From Pseudomonas sp. B21_DOA (lineage in GTDB: Bacteria; Pseudomonadota; Gammaproteobacteria; Pseudomonadales; Pseudomonadaceae), in NCBI GenBank assembly GCA_030544685.1, contig CP086683.1, positions 2,914,001 through 2,978,000 of the forward strand: a stretch of 64,000 bases of DNA, given 5' to 3'. The notes under the pieces were generated by a model. The model was not told the DNA's origin and made no database searches. It was given only the letters and a program-made list of their open reading frames with translations. Positions 53,251 through 62,800 of the stretch are shown here, piece by piece (the first letter of the stretch is position 1; each line of letters begins with the position of its first letter). The translations under genes were made by a program, and so were the position numbers.

Positions 53251-55212
53251 ATGCACCCGGAACATTTTGACTTGGCCACACCACTCCTTCTGCCGATCAC
53301 ACATGATGCGTGTACGGCGTTGTTGCAGCCCGACGGTGACGCGGCACTGGCCAACCTGAGCGACCCGGAGCTGGCGGCGGTGCTGGTCATCCAGAACCTC
53401 GCCCAGGCCACGGAACAGGACTTGAGCGCTAGCGCTGCGGAGAAGATCCTCGCCAGACTCATTGACTGGTCTGTCACCACTCGGCGCTCCGGCTCGGCGG
53501 GACTGCTTGCAGAGGCGCGGCGTCTGTTCGATTCGCGCAAATTGTACTTCGGCCTCAATGCGCTCAAAGGCCTGAACCTGCGGTTTCTCATGGCCGATGA
53601 GGTCGCTGCGCAGCACTACCTGTTGCCCGATGGGCAATGGGATGTCGACTTCAAGATTCGCCATCAGCAACAGAACAACCCGTTCCGCCAGCAGATGGTC
53701 ACGCCTCGCGAGCGCGAACACTGGTTGAGCGCGGCGCAGGACAAGCTGCTGCGGACTTTTCGCGCCAACCTCGACGAAGACCTGCATGTGCAGGGTTATG
53801 CGGGGATCGGCAAGAGCTACATGCTCAGCGCGCTGATCGAGTGCCTGCGCTCGAAACGCACGCTGGTACTGGCGCGCACCCCGGCGAAACTGGCGACATT
53901 GCGCAAGCACATCGTGCAGGTGCATGACACGGAAATCGGCCAGACCTTTTTCGAATTTGCCCAGGCGCAGTTGCTTGGCCCGCGCCTGCATGTGGCCAAG
54001 GCCTCGAATCGGCTTCCGAGCAAACAGGCGCTGGCGCAGGAGCTGAATATGTTCGGCTTTCGCCACCACGACGGGCCGGGCACCCTCGAGGTCTGTCTGC
54101 GCGTGCTAGAGCTGTACTGCGCCTCAAGAGACCACACGTTGTCCGCCAGGCACTTGCCGCACTTCCAGCAGCCCTTGACCGGCGCAGACTCGCAAGCGCT
54201 GCTGGAGTACTCCAGCCGTCTTTGGATGTATCTGCAGGCCAATCCGGCCTGGGCCAGCCAGAGCGGGTTTCAGACATTGTTGATGATCAAACGCGCCAGT
54301 CTCGCCGGTTGCCGCGTCCCGCCGCGCTACACCCATGTGATCATCGATGAAAGCCAGGATGTGCCGGCGTCGCTGCTGCAAATCATCGAGCGCGGGCAGC
54401 AGGTGCTGATCACCCTCGGCGATGAATATCAGCAGGCCAAGGGCGAGCCGCTCAAGCGCAAGCGTGAAGTTCGCCAGAGCGATATCTGCTATTCGGTGCG
54501 CTCGGGGCGCAATGTCGAGCGCCTGGTCAATCCACTGATCTCGCGCCATACGCAGAAGAGCAAAGTGCCGTTCGAAGGTGCCCGTCACGCCGACGTCGAT
54601 ATCGAGTACTACCCGCAAGCCTTCGTGCCACCCGAAGGTTGCGTGGTGCTGACCGCGTCACCGTGGGACACAATGATGTGGGCCATCCACCTGCACGATT
54701 CCAGTTGCGCCTTCAGTTTCCCCGACAGGGAAGCGCAGGATGACATCAAGCATTTCATGGCCACCGCCATTGAGCTGTTCCGCCGCGATTTCTATAACGC
54801 CGGGTCCAGCGAGAAAGGACCGCACCCGTATTTCAGCGACATGGCTGACTGGCAGCAGGTGCGCGCCGCCAACCAGTTCGATGAAGCCTTTTTGTGGATC
54901 GAAGCACAGTTGCAAAACGGCTTCATGATTGCCGACTTGACGCGACTGAGCCAGAAGATCATCGAACCGGGCAGGGCCTGTCTGTTGATGATGGCGGAGC
55001 AGGCCGGCGGCATGGAGTTCAGGCGCGTGCTGTTGACGCGGGCGTTGCTCAGTAACGAAAAATTCAAGGACGCCTACGAGTTCGATCAGCGCATCTGTGC
55101 CGTGTACATCGCCATTTCCCGCGCCCGACAGCAGCTTTATCTGCCTTACGACGTGGTCGAGTGGATCGACTTTCACGATTATCAGAAATTCCGCGAATCG
55201 CACGGTTATTGA
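53251..55212 (+). CDS. SF1 (UvrD-like) helicase/ATPase
   Basis: 653 residues. After a 175-residue N-terminal region of no recognised domain come SF1 motifs in order: Walker A VQGYAGIGKSYM near 184, motif II THVIIDESQDVPAS near 365, motif III LITLGDEYQQAKG near 390, motif IV SVRSGRNVERLVN near 413, and motif VI YIAISRARQQLYLP near 625. This is the UvrD/PcrA-type ATPase layout, probably with reduced accessory domains. Its role (repair, phage defence or other) is not shown by the sequence. It follows the coiled-coil protein at 52715 and precedes a REPIN. Frame intact. Confidence 0.85.
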   Translation: MHPEHFDLATPLLLPITHDACTALLQPDGDAALANLSDPELAAVLVIQNLAQATEQDLSASAAEKILARLIDWSVTTRRSGSAGLLAEARRLFDSRKLYFGLNALKGLNLRFLMADEVAAQHYLLPDGQWDVDFKIRHQQQNNPFRQQMVTPREREHWLSAAQDKLLRTFRANLDEDLHVQGYAGIGKSYMLSALIECLRSKRTLVLARTPAKLATLRKHIVQVHDTEIGQTFFEFAQAQLLGPRLHVAKASNRLPSKQALAQELNMFGFRHHDGPGTLEVCLRVLELYCASRDHTLSARHLPHFQQPLTGADSQALLEYSSRLWMYLQANPAWASQSGFQTLLMIKRASLAGCRVPPRYTHVIIDESQDVPASLLQIIERGQQVLITLGDEYQQAKGEPLKRKREVRQSDICYSVRSGRNVERLVNPLISRHTQKSKVPFEGARHADVDIEYYPQAFVPPEGCVVLTASPWDTMMWAIHLHDSSCAFSFPDREAQDDIKHFMATAIELFRRDFYNAGSSEKGPHPYFSDMADWQQVRAANQFDEAFLWIEAQLQNGFMIADLTRLSQKIIEPGRACLLMMAEQAGGMEFRRVLLTRALLSNEKFKDAYEFDQRICAVYIAISRARQQLYLPYDVVEWIDFHDYQKFRESHGY

Positions 55213-55221
55213 CCCGGCCAA

Positions 55222-55318
55222 CCCTGTGGGAGCGAGCCTGCTCGCGAAGACGTCGGCGTGTTCAACAACTGTGTCGCCTGATATACCGCTTTCGCGAGCA
55301 GGCTCGCTCCCACATGGG
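55222..55318. repeat. REPIN
   Basis: Inverted REP pair (GAGCCTGCTC core) at 55222-55253 and 55288-55317 in the convergent gap. Confidence 0.9.
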
Positions 55319-55319
55319 G

Positions 55320-56069
55320 TTAGGGTGTGGTTGATGAGGCGCCGGTGTAGAGCCGGATAATGTCGTCGATCTCGCCCGACATCTTCATTCGCAGCAACGT
55401 GCGCAAAATTCGCTGCACCGGCACCTTCGGGTCGTTCCTCACATAGCAACCGATATTCTGCTCCTGCAGTACCGCGACCCCTCGCAACTGCTGCTCCGGC
55501 AACAGGCGCTGGTTGGTCCAGTCCAGCGTCCACTGATTGCTCACCGCGTAGCGGTAGCGTCCGGCGAGGAGCTTTTCCAGCACCTGTTCCTGATTGCGCG
55601 CGTCTTCGCGTTGCAACTGGTCGGCGTCGAACAGCGGTTGCAGGGTAGGGTAGCTGTAGCCGAGAACGGTGCCGATGGCCTGGCGCGGCAGCTGGGCGGG
55701 ATTGATCTGCGCTGACTTATCCTCGCGGCTGATCAGCAGGTCGCGCTGGAACCACAGCGGTACGCTCCAGATGTAATCGCCGGACTGATTCGGCAGCCAC
55801 GACTGTGCGGCATAGCAGCGCACGTCGATGTCGCCGTGCTCCATGGCGCTCTGGACCCGCGCGCGCGGCAGGACGATGAATTGCGCCGGCGCGCCGACCT
55901 GGGTCGCCAGGCTGAGCAGGATGTCGTGCAGGATGCCCTGGGTCGGTCTGCCGCCTTGCAGTTGCACCATCGGCATCGCCCAGCTATCCGGCACGGCGAA
56001 GCGCAACGGCGCTTGCGCGGCCATCGCGTTGAGGCTGATACCCAGCAATGCCACCACGGCCCACCGCAT
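55320..56069 (-). CDS. periplasmic solute-binding-like protein (SBP family 3)
   Basis: 249 residues with a signal peptide (MRWAVVALLGISLNAMAAQ, cleavage after about 18). It resembles amino-acid-type periplasmic binding proteins: PLRFAVPDSWAMPMVQLQGG, GILHDILLSLATQVG, and VLGYSYPTLQPLFDADQLQR. No permease or ATPase gene is adjacent, so it may be an orphan binding protein or a sensor partner. Ligand unknown. Confidence 0.8.
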   Translation of the reverse strand: MRWAVVALLGISLNAMAAQAPLRFAVPDSWAMPMVQLQGGRPTQGILHDILLSLATQVGAPAQFIVLPRARVQSAMEHGDIDVRCYAAQSWLPNQSGDYIWSVPLWFQRDLLISREDKSAQINPAQLPRQAIGTVLGYSYPTLQPLFDADQLQREDARNQEQVLEKLLAGRYRYAVSNQWTLDWTNQRLLPEQQLRGVAVLQEQNIGCYVRNDPKVPVQRILRTLLRMKMSGEIDDIIRLYTGASSTTP

Positions 56070-56214
56070 AGACGCTCCGGTAATTCCCCATCCCGAGCTG
56101 ATAAAAGCCTCTGCTGATGCAGCTTAGCCATATTAGACGAGGACACCGGATGCAATTTTGCCCTTGCTCCGCTAGCATTAGCCGCTTCTGCTTCCTTCGC
56201 TGCGACGGTTTTCG

Positions 56215-58299
56215 ATGAGTTATCAGGTTCTTGCACGTAAATGGCGTCCGCGCTCGTTCCGCGAAATGGTCGGCCAGACCCATGTGCTCAAGGCTCTGAT
56301 CAATGCCTTGGACAGCCAACGGCTGCACCACGCCTACCTGTTCACCGGGACGCGCGGGGTCGGCAAGACCACCATCGCGCGGATCATTGCCAAGTGCCTG
56401 AACTGCGAGACCGGTATCACCTCCAGCCCCTGCGGCGAATGTTCGGTGTGCCGCGAGATCGATGAAGGGCGTTTTGTCGACCTGATCGAGATCGACGCCG
56501 CCAGCCGCACCAAAGTCGAGGACACCCGCGAACTGCTCGACAACGTGCAGTACGCGCCAAGCCGTGGGCGCTTCAAGGTCTACCTGATCGACGAAGTGCA
56601 CATGCTGTCCAGCCATTCCTTCAATGCGCTGCTGAAAACCCTTGAAGAGCCGCCGCCCTACGTCAAGTTCATCCTGGCGACCACCGATCCGCAGAAACTT
56701 CCGGCAACGATTCTTTCGCGCTGCCTGCAGTTCTCCCTGAAGAACATGACGCCCGAGCGTGTGGTCGAGCATTTGACTCACGTGCTGACCGCAGAAAACG
56801 TACCGTTCGAAGACGATGCACTGTGGCTGCTCGGCCGCGCGGCTGACGGCTCGATGCGTGACGCCATGAGCCTGACCGATCAGGCCATCGCGTTCGGTGA
56901 AGGCAAGGTGCTCGCTACCGACGTGCGCGCGATGCTCGGCACGCTGGATCACGGTCAGGTCTATGACGTGCTGCATGCACTGATCGAAGGCGATGCCAAG
57001 GCGCTGCTCGAAGCCGTGCGGCATCTGGCCGAGCAAGGCCCGGACTGGAACGGCGTGCTCTCGGAAATTCTCAACGTGCTGCACCGCGTGGCCATCGCTC
57101 AGGCGCTGCCGGAAGGCGTCGACAATGGCCACGGCGACCGTGATCGCGTATTGGCCTTGGCCCAGGCACTGCCGGCCGAAGACGTGCAGTTCTATTACCA
57201 GATGGGCCTGATCGGTCGCCGCGATTTGCCGCTGGCGCCGGACCCGCGCGGCGGTTTCGAAATGGTCTTGCTGCGGATGCTCGCGTTCCGCCCGGCGGAT
57301 ACGGCGGACGCGCCGAGGCAAGCGCTAAAGCCAGTGGGGATCAGCCAGGCCACAGTTGATTCCGCAAACTCAGTGGCTGCCGCGCCGAAGCCTGCGCCGG
57401 TGGTCGCTGCGGCTGTTGCGCCCACACCTGCGCCCGCACCCGTAGCGGCGCCGGCTGCCGAGCCAGAACCCGTTGAGCCAGTTGTCGAAGCGCAACCGCA
57501 GCCTGAGCCGGTCGCTATCGAGGCCGTGGTCGATCTGCCGTGGAACGACCCGGTGGAAGCCGAGCCCGAGCCCGCGCCGCTCCAGCAACCCGCCGTCGAG
57601 CCGGTACTGGAAACCGCCGGCGAGCAGCCTGAACTGCCGCCGATGCCGCTGCCGACCCCGGACAGCGTGGTGCCGGATGCGCCGGAGTGGGCCGCTGCGC
57701 CAATTCCCGAGCCGTCCGTCGCTGACGTCGATGCCGCTACGCCAGGCATGGACATGGACGACGAACCGCCGCTGGACGAGGATTACATCGAGCCGGACAT
57801 GGATTCGGCCTACAGCTACCTCGACGAACTGGCCAGCGAACACGCCGCCGATCCCGAACCTGAACCCGAGCCGGAACCTGCTGCTGCGCCGGCAACCGGT
57901 CTGGCCCTGCAATGGCTGGAGCTGTTCCCGAAACTGCCGATTTCCGGCATGACCGGCAGCATCGCCGCCAACTGCACGTTGATTGCGGTCGATGGCGATC
58001 ATTGGCTGATGCACCTGGATCCGGCCCACAGTGCACTGTTCAACGCCACGCAACAGCGTCGTCTCAATGAGGCGTTGAACCAGTTCCACGGGCGCACGCT
58101 GACGCTGACCATCGAGCTGATCAAGCCCGAGCAGGAAACCCCGGCCCAGGCCGCCTCGCGCCGCCGCGCCAACCGCCAGCGCGAGGCGGAGGAGTCGATC
58201 CACGGTGATCCGTTCATCCAGCAGATGGTTCAGCAATTCGGCGCGGTGGTGCGAAGCGATACTATTGAACCTGTCGACGCCTTGGTCACCCAAGGCTAA
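56215..58299 (+). CDS. dnaX: DNA polymerase III subunits gamma/tau
   Basis: 694-residue clamp-loader ATPase. P-loop LFTGTRGVGKTTIARII near 45; zinc site CLNCETGITSSPCGECSVC near 64-79; YLIDEVHMLSSHSFNALLKT; and sensor 1 FILATTDPQKLPATILSRC. A long Ala/Pro/Glu-rich linker (about 375-560) leads to the C-terminal tau domain. I see no A-AAA-AAG slippery site of the E. coli type, so a gamma form made by frameshifting is not supported here. ATG at 56215 is the family start. ybaB follows. Confidence 0.96.
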   Translation: MSYQVLARKWRPRSFREMVGQTHVLKALINALDSQRLHHAYLFTGTRGVGKTTIARIIAKCLNCETGITSSPCGECSVCREIDEGRFVDLIEIDAASRTKVEDTRELLDNVQYAPSRGRFKVYLIDEVHMLSSHSFNALLKTLEEPPPYVKFILATTDPQKLPATILSRCLQFSLKNMTPERVVEHLTHVLTAENVPFEDDALWLLGRAADGSMRDAMSLTDQAIAFGEGKVLATDVRAMLGTLDHGQVYDVLHALIEGDAKALLEAVRHLAEQGPDWNGVLSEILNVLHRVAIAQALPEGVDNGHGDRDRVLALAQALPAEDVQFYYQMGLIGRRDLPLAPDPRGGFEMVLLRMLAFRPADTADAPRQALKPVGISQATVDSANSVAAAPKPAPVVAAAVAPTPAPAPVAAPAAEPEPVEPVVEAQPQPEPVAIEAVVDLPWNDPVEAEPEPAPLQQPAVEPVLETAGEQPELPPMPLPTPDSVVPDAPEWAAAPIPEPSVADVDAATPGMDMDDEPPLDEDYIEPDMDSAYSYLDELASEHAADPEPEPEPEPAAAPATGLALQWLELFPKLPISGMTGSIAANCTLIAVDGDHWLMHLDPAHSALFNATQQRRLNEALNQFHGRTLTLTIELIKPEQETPAQAASRRRANRQREAEESIHGDPFIQQMVQQFGAVVRSDTIEPVDALVTQG

Positions 58300-58365
58300 T
58301 AACTGAAGGTGCTCGGCCTCGATGGCCGGGCGCTGTTTTATCCAAGTACGTTTGAGGTGATTCCC

Positions 58366-58704
58366 ATGATGAAAGGTGGCATGGCCGGCCTGATGAAGCA
58401 GGCGCAGCAGATGCAGGAAAAAATGGCCAAGATGCAGGAAGAACTGGCCAACGCCGAAGTCACCGGCAAGGCCGGCGGCGACATGGTCACCGTGGTGATG
58501 ACCGGTCGTCACGACGTGAAAAGCGTGAGCATCGACCCAAGCCTGGTCGAAGGCCTGAGCGAAGACGACAAAGAGATGCTGGAAGCCGTGGTCGCCGCCG
58601 CCGTCAACGACGCCGTGCGCAAGATCGAAGCCAACAGCCAGGAAAAAATGGGCAGCATGACCGCCGGCATGAACCTGCCAGCGGGTATGAAACTGCCATT
58701 CTGA
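58366..58704 (+). CDS. ybaB: YbaB/EbfC nucleoid-associated protein
   Basis: 112 residues, DNA-binding nucleoid protein of the YbaB/EbfC family. [20 protein letters not shown] begins an N-terminal helical hairpin; [20 protein letters not shown] follows. ATG at 58366 with GAGG upstream is chosen over an in-frame 58309 start. It lies 66 bases after dnaX, as usual, and probably in one operon with it. Confidence 0.93.
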   Translation: MMKGGMAGLMKQAQQMQEKMAKMQEELANAEVTGKAGGDMVTVVMTGRHDVKSVSIDPSLVEGLSEDDKEMLEAVVAAAVNDAVRKIEANSQEKMGSMTAGMNLPAGMKLPF

Positions 58705-58733
58705 TTCGCCATTTGGCGGCAGATGGGCTACAC

Positions 58734-58765
58734 AAAATGCCAGGCATCGCGCCTGGCATTTTTGT
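58734..58765 (+). terminator. Rho-independent terminator of ybaB
   Basis: AAAATGCCAGGC/GCCTGGCATTTTT with a 5-base loop. It separates dnaX-ybaB from the oxidoreductase and recR. Confidence 0.92.
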
Positions 58766-58797
58766 TTCTGCCTGATGGGCATGTGCCTCCAGACTGA

Positions 58798-58867
58798 CGC
58801 TTTCGCGAGCAGGCTCGCTCCCACATTTGGAATGCATTCCCCTGTGGGAGCGAGCCTGCTCGCGAAT
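58798..58867. repeat. REPIN
   Basis: Inverted REP pair (GAGCAGGCTC core) with a short 17-base spacer, in the gap before the oxidoreductase gene. Confidence 0.9.
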
Positions 58868-58965
58868 GAACTCACCTCGGCACAACTGAAGAAACATCGA
58901 ACACACCACCGCTACCAAGGTCTGCTCCCTATACACCGAATTCCCCATTCACAGGAGACGCTGAC

Positions 58966-60000
58966 ATGTCCGACCCTCTCACCCTCAACCAACGTTTCGT
59001 CCTCGCCTCGCGCCCGACCGGCGCGCCAACTCCGGAGAACTTTCGTCTGGAGCGTGAGGCGCTGCCGGATCTGCAGGACGGTCAGGTGTTGCTGAAAACC
59101 CTGTACCTGTCGCTCGACCCGTACATGCGCGGACGTATGAGCGACGCACCGTCCTACGCTGCGCCAGTGCAGATCGGCGAAGTCATGACCGGCGGCGCCG
59201 TCAGCCGGGTCGAGCAATCCAATCATCCGAAATTTCATGTTGGTGATCTGGTGGTCGGCGCGACTGGCTGGCAGAGCCACAGCATCAGCGACGGTCGCAA
59301 CATCATGCCGATCCCGGCCGGCCTGCCGAGCCCGTCGATGGCCCTCGGGGTGCTGGGCATGCCAGGCATGACCGCGTACATGGGGCTGATGGACATTGGT
59401 CAGCCGAAAGAAGGCGAAACCCTGGTGGTGGCTGCGGCGTCCGGCGCCGTCGGCTCGGTGGTCGGCCAAGTGGCGAAGATCAAAGGCCTGCGCGCGGTCG
59501 GCGTAGCCGGTGGGGCCGAGAAGTGCAAATACGTCGTTGAGGAGCTGGGTTTTGATGCCTGCATCGACCACAAGGCCGACGACTTCGCCGAGCAACTGGC
59601 CAAGGCCTGCCCCAACGGCATCGACATTTATTATGAGAACGTCGGTGGGCACGTGTTCGACGCGGTCGTGCCGTTGCTCAATCCCAAGGCGCGCATTCCG
59701 TTGTGCGGCCTGATCGCCGGCTACAACGCCGCCGAAGCGCCGACCGGCCCGGATCGCCTGCCGATGCTGCAACGCACTTTGCTCACCAAGCGTGTGCGTA
59801 TTCAGGGCTTCATCGTCTTCGACGATTACGGTGATCGTCAGCCGGAATTCATCAGCCACATGGTGCCGTGGGTACGCGACGGCAAGGTGAAATTCCGCGA
59901 GGACGTGGTCGAAGGCCTGGAGCAGGCGCCCGAGGCGTTCATCGGTCTGCTGGAAGGGCGCAACTTCGGCAAACTGGTGGTTCGGGTCGCCCAGGACTGA
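58966..60000 (+). CDS. NADP-dependent MDR-family oxidoreductase
   Basis: 344-residue zinc-independent medium-chain reductase of the prostaglandin/leukotriene reductase or CurA type. TLYLSLDPYMRGRMSDAPSY is characteristic; the Rossmann site is VVAAASGAVGSVVGQVAKIK near 150; IDIYYENVGGHVFDAVVPLL follows. Such enzymes reduce alpha,beta-unsaturated ketones or aldehydes with NADPH. ATG at 58966 follows AGGAG. It lies between ybaB and recR, which I recall being adjacent in P. aeruginosa. Substrate unknown. Confidence 0.88.
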   Translation: MSDPLTLNQRFVLASRPTGAPTPENFRLEREALPDLQDGQVLLKTLYLSLDPYMRGRMSDAPSYAAPVQIGEVMTGGAVSRVEQSNHPKFHVGDLVVGATGWQSHSISDGRNIMPIPAGLPSPSMALGVLGMPGMTAYMGLMDIGQPKEGETLVVAAASGAVGSVVGQVAKIKGLRAVGVAGGAEKCKYVVEELGFDACIDHKADDFAEQLAKACPNGIDIYYENVGGHVFDAVVPLLNPKARIPLCGLIAGYNAAEAPTGPDRLPMLQRTLLTKRVRIQGFIVFDDYGDRQPEFISHMVPWVRDGKVKFREDVVEGLEQAPEAFIGLLEGRNFGKLVVRVAQD

Positions 60001-60066
60001 GGATTTGACGCTGGCCAGAGGCGCGGGTATAAACCGCGTCTCGTTGTTTAGTCGGACTGTGTACCC

Positions 60067-60669
60067 ATGAGCTTCAGCCCTTTGATTCGCCAACTGATCG
60101 ACGCCTTGCGCACTTTGCCGGGCGTGGGTCAGAAAACCGCTCAGCGCATGGCGTTGCAGTTGCTCGAACGTGATCGCAGCGGCGGCACCCGTCTGGCGCA
60201 GGCCTTGAGCCAGGCCATGGAAGGCGTCGGCCATTGCCGCCAGTGCCGCACGCTCACCGAAGATGACCTGTGCCCGCAATGCGCCGACCCGCGCCGCGAT
60301 GACACGCTGCTCTGCGTGGTCGAAGGGCCGATGGATGTTTATGCGGTGGAGCAGACAGGTTTCCGTGGCCGCTATTTCGTGCTCAAGGGGCATCTGTCGC
60401 CGCTGGACGGCCTGGGGCCGGAAGCGATCGGCATTCCGCAATTGATGGCGCGGATTGAAGAGGCGGGAACCTTTACTGAAGTCATCCTCGCCACCAACCC
60501 GACGGTCGAAGGCGAGGCGACGGCGCATTACATCGCGCAGTTGCTCAACAACAAAGGTCTGGTCGCCTCGCGGATTGCCCACGGCGTACCGCTGGGCGGT
60601 GAGCTGGAGCTGGTCGATGGCGGCACGCTGGCGCATTCGTTTGCCGGGCGTAAACCTATCTCCCTGTAA
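60067..60669 (+). CDS. recR: recombination protein RecR
   Basis: 200-residue RecFOR-pathway protein helping load RecA at gaps. Helix-hairpin-helix [20 protein letters not shown] near residue 12; four-Cys zinc motif in [19 protein letters not shown] near 58-72; Toprim domain with [17 protein letters not shown] and [23 protein letters not shown] at 60067 follows a weak site. Frame intact. Confidence 0.96.
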   Translation: MSFSPLIRQLIDALRTLPGVGQKTAQRMALQLLERDRSGGTRLAQALSQAMEGVGHCRQCRTLTEDDLCPQCADPRRDDTLLCVVEGPMDVYAVEQTGFRGRYFVLKGHLSPLDGLGPEAIGIPQLMARIEEAGTFTEVILATNPTVEGEATAHYIAQLLNNKGLVASRIAHGVPLGGELELVDGGTLAHSFAGRKPISL

Positions 60670-60691
60670 GTCTCTATCGCCCTTTCGGGCC

Positions 60692-60787
60692 ACATCGCTG
60701 GCAAGCCAGCTCCCACAGTGTTGGATGTGACCCACAGCATATGTGTCCATACCGAACCCTGTGGGAGCTGGCTTGCCAGCGATGGCC
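60692..60787. repeat. REPIN, CTGGCTTGCCAG variant
   Basis: Inverted REP pair with core AGCTGGCTTGCCAGCGATG at 60692-60720 and 60757-60787, between recR and the acyl-CoA dehydrogenase gene. Confidence 0.9.
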
Positions 60788-60876
60788 GCGCCGCGGTCCA
60801 TCTGATTCACACAATTTCATTGATAACCAAGCAAGCGCTCGGTTAACGTCGGCGAACCCTTCCGTGGAGCTCGCCC

Positions 60877-62025
60877 ATGCCTGCCTTTCAGGAATACTTC
60901 GACCCCAGCCATCAATTGGTCCGCGACAGCGTCAGGCGTTTCGTCGAACGCGAGATTCTGCCGGACATCGATCAGTGGGAAGAAGCCGAAAGCTTTCCCC
61001 GTGAGCTGTACCTCAAGGCCGGTGCGGCGGGCATTCTCGGTATCGGCTATCCCGAAGCGCTTGGCGGCAGCCATGAGGGCGATCTGTTCGCCAAGGTCGC
61101 CGCCAGTGAAGAGCTGATGCGCTGCGGCTCTGGCGGCCTGGTGGCGGGGCTGGGCTCGCTGGATATCGGCCTGCCGCCGATCGTCAAATGGGCGCGGCCA
61201 GAAGTTCGCGAGCGGGTCGTTCCCCAAGTGCTCAGCGGCGAGAAGATCAGCGCCCTGGCGGTCACCGAGCCCGGCGGCGGTTCCGACGTCGCCAGCCTGC
61301 AAACCCGCGCCGTGCGAGACGGCGATTTCTACCGGGTCAGCGGCAGCAAAACCTTTATCACCAGCGGCGTGCGCGCCGATTTCTACACCGTCGCGGTGCG
61401 CACCGGTGCGCCGGGGTTCGGCGGTATCAGCCTGTTGCTGATCGAGAAGGGCACGCCGGGTTTCAGTGTCGGTCGGCAATTGAAGAAAATGGGCTGGTGG
61501 GCGTCGGATACCGCTGAATTGTTCTTCGACGATTGCCGCGTGCCTGTAGGAAACCTCATTGGCGCAGAGAACATGGGCTTCGCCTGCATCATGGGCAATT
61601 TTCAGAGCGAACGCCTGGCCCTGGCATTGATGGCCAACATGACGGCGCAATTGGCGCTGGAGGAGAGCCTGAAGTGGGCGCGCGCGCGTGAGGCATTTGG
61701 CAAACCCATCGGCAAATTTCAGGTGATCAAACATCGCCTCGCCGAAATGGCCACGGCGCTGGAAGTGTCGCGCGAGTTCACGTATCGGCAAGCGGCAAAA
61801 ATGGCGGCGGGGCAGAGCGTGATCAAGGAGATTTCCATGGCGAAGAACTTCGCCACCGACACGTCTGACCGGATCACCACCGAGGCGGTGCAGATTCTCG
61901 GCGGGCTCGGTTACATGCGCGAAAGCCTGGTGGAGCGGCTGTATCGGGATAACCGCATTCTGTCGATTGGCGGCGGGACGCGGGAAGTGATGAACGAAAT
62001 CATCAGCAAGCAGATGGGACTCTAA
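60877..62025 (+). CDS. acyl-CoA dehydrogenase
   Basis: 382-residue FAD enzyme introducing a double bond into an acyl-CoA. Features: LAVTEPGGGSDVASLQTRAV near 127, the FAD-binding WWASDTAELFFDDCRVPVGN near 205, and QILGGLGYMRESLVERLYRD with SIGGGTREVMNEI at the C-terminus. No beta-oxidation partners are adjacent, so chain length preference is open. ATG at 60877 follows GGAGCTCGCC. I recall a homologue at this place in P. aeruginosa (PA1535). Frame intact. Confidence 0.9.
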   Translation: MPAFQEYFDPSHQLVRDSVRRFVEREILPDIDQWEEAESFPRELYLKAGAAGILGIGYPEALGGSHEGDLFAKVAASEELMRCGSGGLVAGLGSLDIGLPPIVKWARPEVRERVVPQVLSGEKISALAVTEPGGGSDVASLQTRAVRDGDFYRVSGSKTFITSGVRADFYTVAVRTGAPGFGGISLLLIEKGTPGFSVGRQLKKMGWWASDTAELFFDDCRVPVGNLIGAENMGFACIMGNFQSERLALALMANMTAQLALEESLKWARAREAFGKPIGKFQVIKHRLAEMATALEVSREFTYRQAAKMAAGQSVIKEISMAKNFATDTSDRITTEAVQILGGLGYMRESLVERLYRDNRILSIGGGTREVMNEIISKQMGL

Positions 62026-62048
62026 AAGCAAAAGATCGTCCGATGCAT

Positions 62049-62160
62049 GATCGTTCCCACGCTCTGCGTGGGAATGCAGCCCGGACGCTCCGCGTCCCTA
62101 TCGCAAGCTGGAACGCAGAGCGTCCCTTGAGGCATTCCCACGCGGAGCGTGGGAACGATC
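62049..62160. repeat. long palindromic repeat, GATCGTTCCCACGC type
   Basis: 112-bp relative of 35268-35369: the same outer arms GATCGTTCCCACGCTCTGCG and inverted copy, the same GGACGCTCC and GAGCGTCC inner arms, but a different centre. Confidence 0.88.
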
Positions 62161-62176
62161 AATCTTTAGATCTTGA

Positions 62177-62725
62177 TTATTTATCAGTCAAAGCAAACTG
62201 CGTCAGGCAGAACGTCGGGATGCCCATGTCCTGCAAGCGCTGCGAACCTTGCAGCTCGGGCAGATCAATGATCGCCGCCGCTTCATGCACCCGCGCGCCC
62301 ATGCGGCGAATCAGGTTGGCCGCTGCAATCAACGTCCCGCCGGTAGCGATCAGGTCATCGAACATCACCACCGAATCGCCTTCACACAGGCTGTCGGCGT
62401 GCACTTCCAGAAACGCTTCGCCGTATTCGGTGGCATATCCTTCGGCGAGCACGTCCGCCGGCAGTTTGCCTTGTTTGCGGAACAGTACCAGCGGTTTGTT
62501 CAACTGATAGGCCAGTACCGAACCGATCAGAAAACCACGGGCGTCCATGGCGCCGATGTGGGTGAAGTCGGCTTCGACGTAGCGGTGGGCGAAGCTGTCC
62601 ATCACCAGGCGCAGCGCCGTCGGCGACTGGAACAACGGGGTGATGTCGCGAAAGATCACACCCGGTTTCGGGAAGTCGATCACGGGGCGGATCAGGGATT
62701 TGATGTCGAAGGAGTCGAAGACCAT
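62177..62725 (-). CDS. apt: adenine phosphoribosyltransferase
   Basis: 182-residue salvage enzyme making AMP from adenine and PRPP. Features: [16 protein letters not shown] near 23, [18 protein letters not shown] near 62, and the PRPP loop [17 protein letters not shown] near 121. Start [14 protein letters not shown] at 62725; an in-frame start 8 codons upstream has no support. It lies 75 bases downstream of anr on the same strand. Confidence 0.95.
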   Translation of the reverse strand: MVFDSFDIKSLIRPVIDFPKPGVIFRDITPLFQSPTALRLVMDSFAHRYVEADFTHIGAMDARGFLIGSVLAYQLNKPLVLFRKQGKLPADVLAEGYATEYGEAFLEVHADSLCEGDSVVMFDDLIATGGTLIAAANLIRRMGARVHEAAAIIDLPELQGSQRLQDMGIPTFCLTQFALTDK

Positions 62726-62800
62726 CGGGGTGTCCTGGCAGGGCTGCAAACGGCGCAGTATACCCGCGGCTGAAACGATTCGCTCAACCGCGGGTCGTGG

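Noticed and set aside
56215..58299. dnaX programmed frameshift making gamma
   Set aside because: I looked for an A-AAA-AAG type site and did not see one.
58912..60810. Open frame of 632 codons antisense to the oxidoreductase and recR
   Set aside because: It runs through REP repeats and both strong sense genes; no domain is seen.
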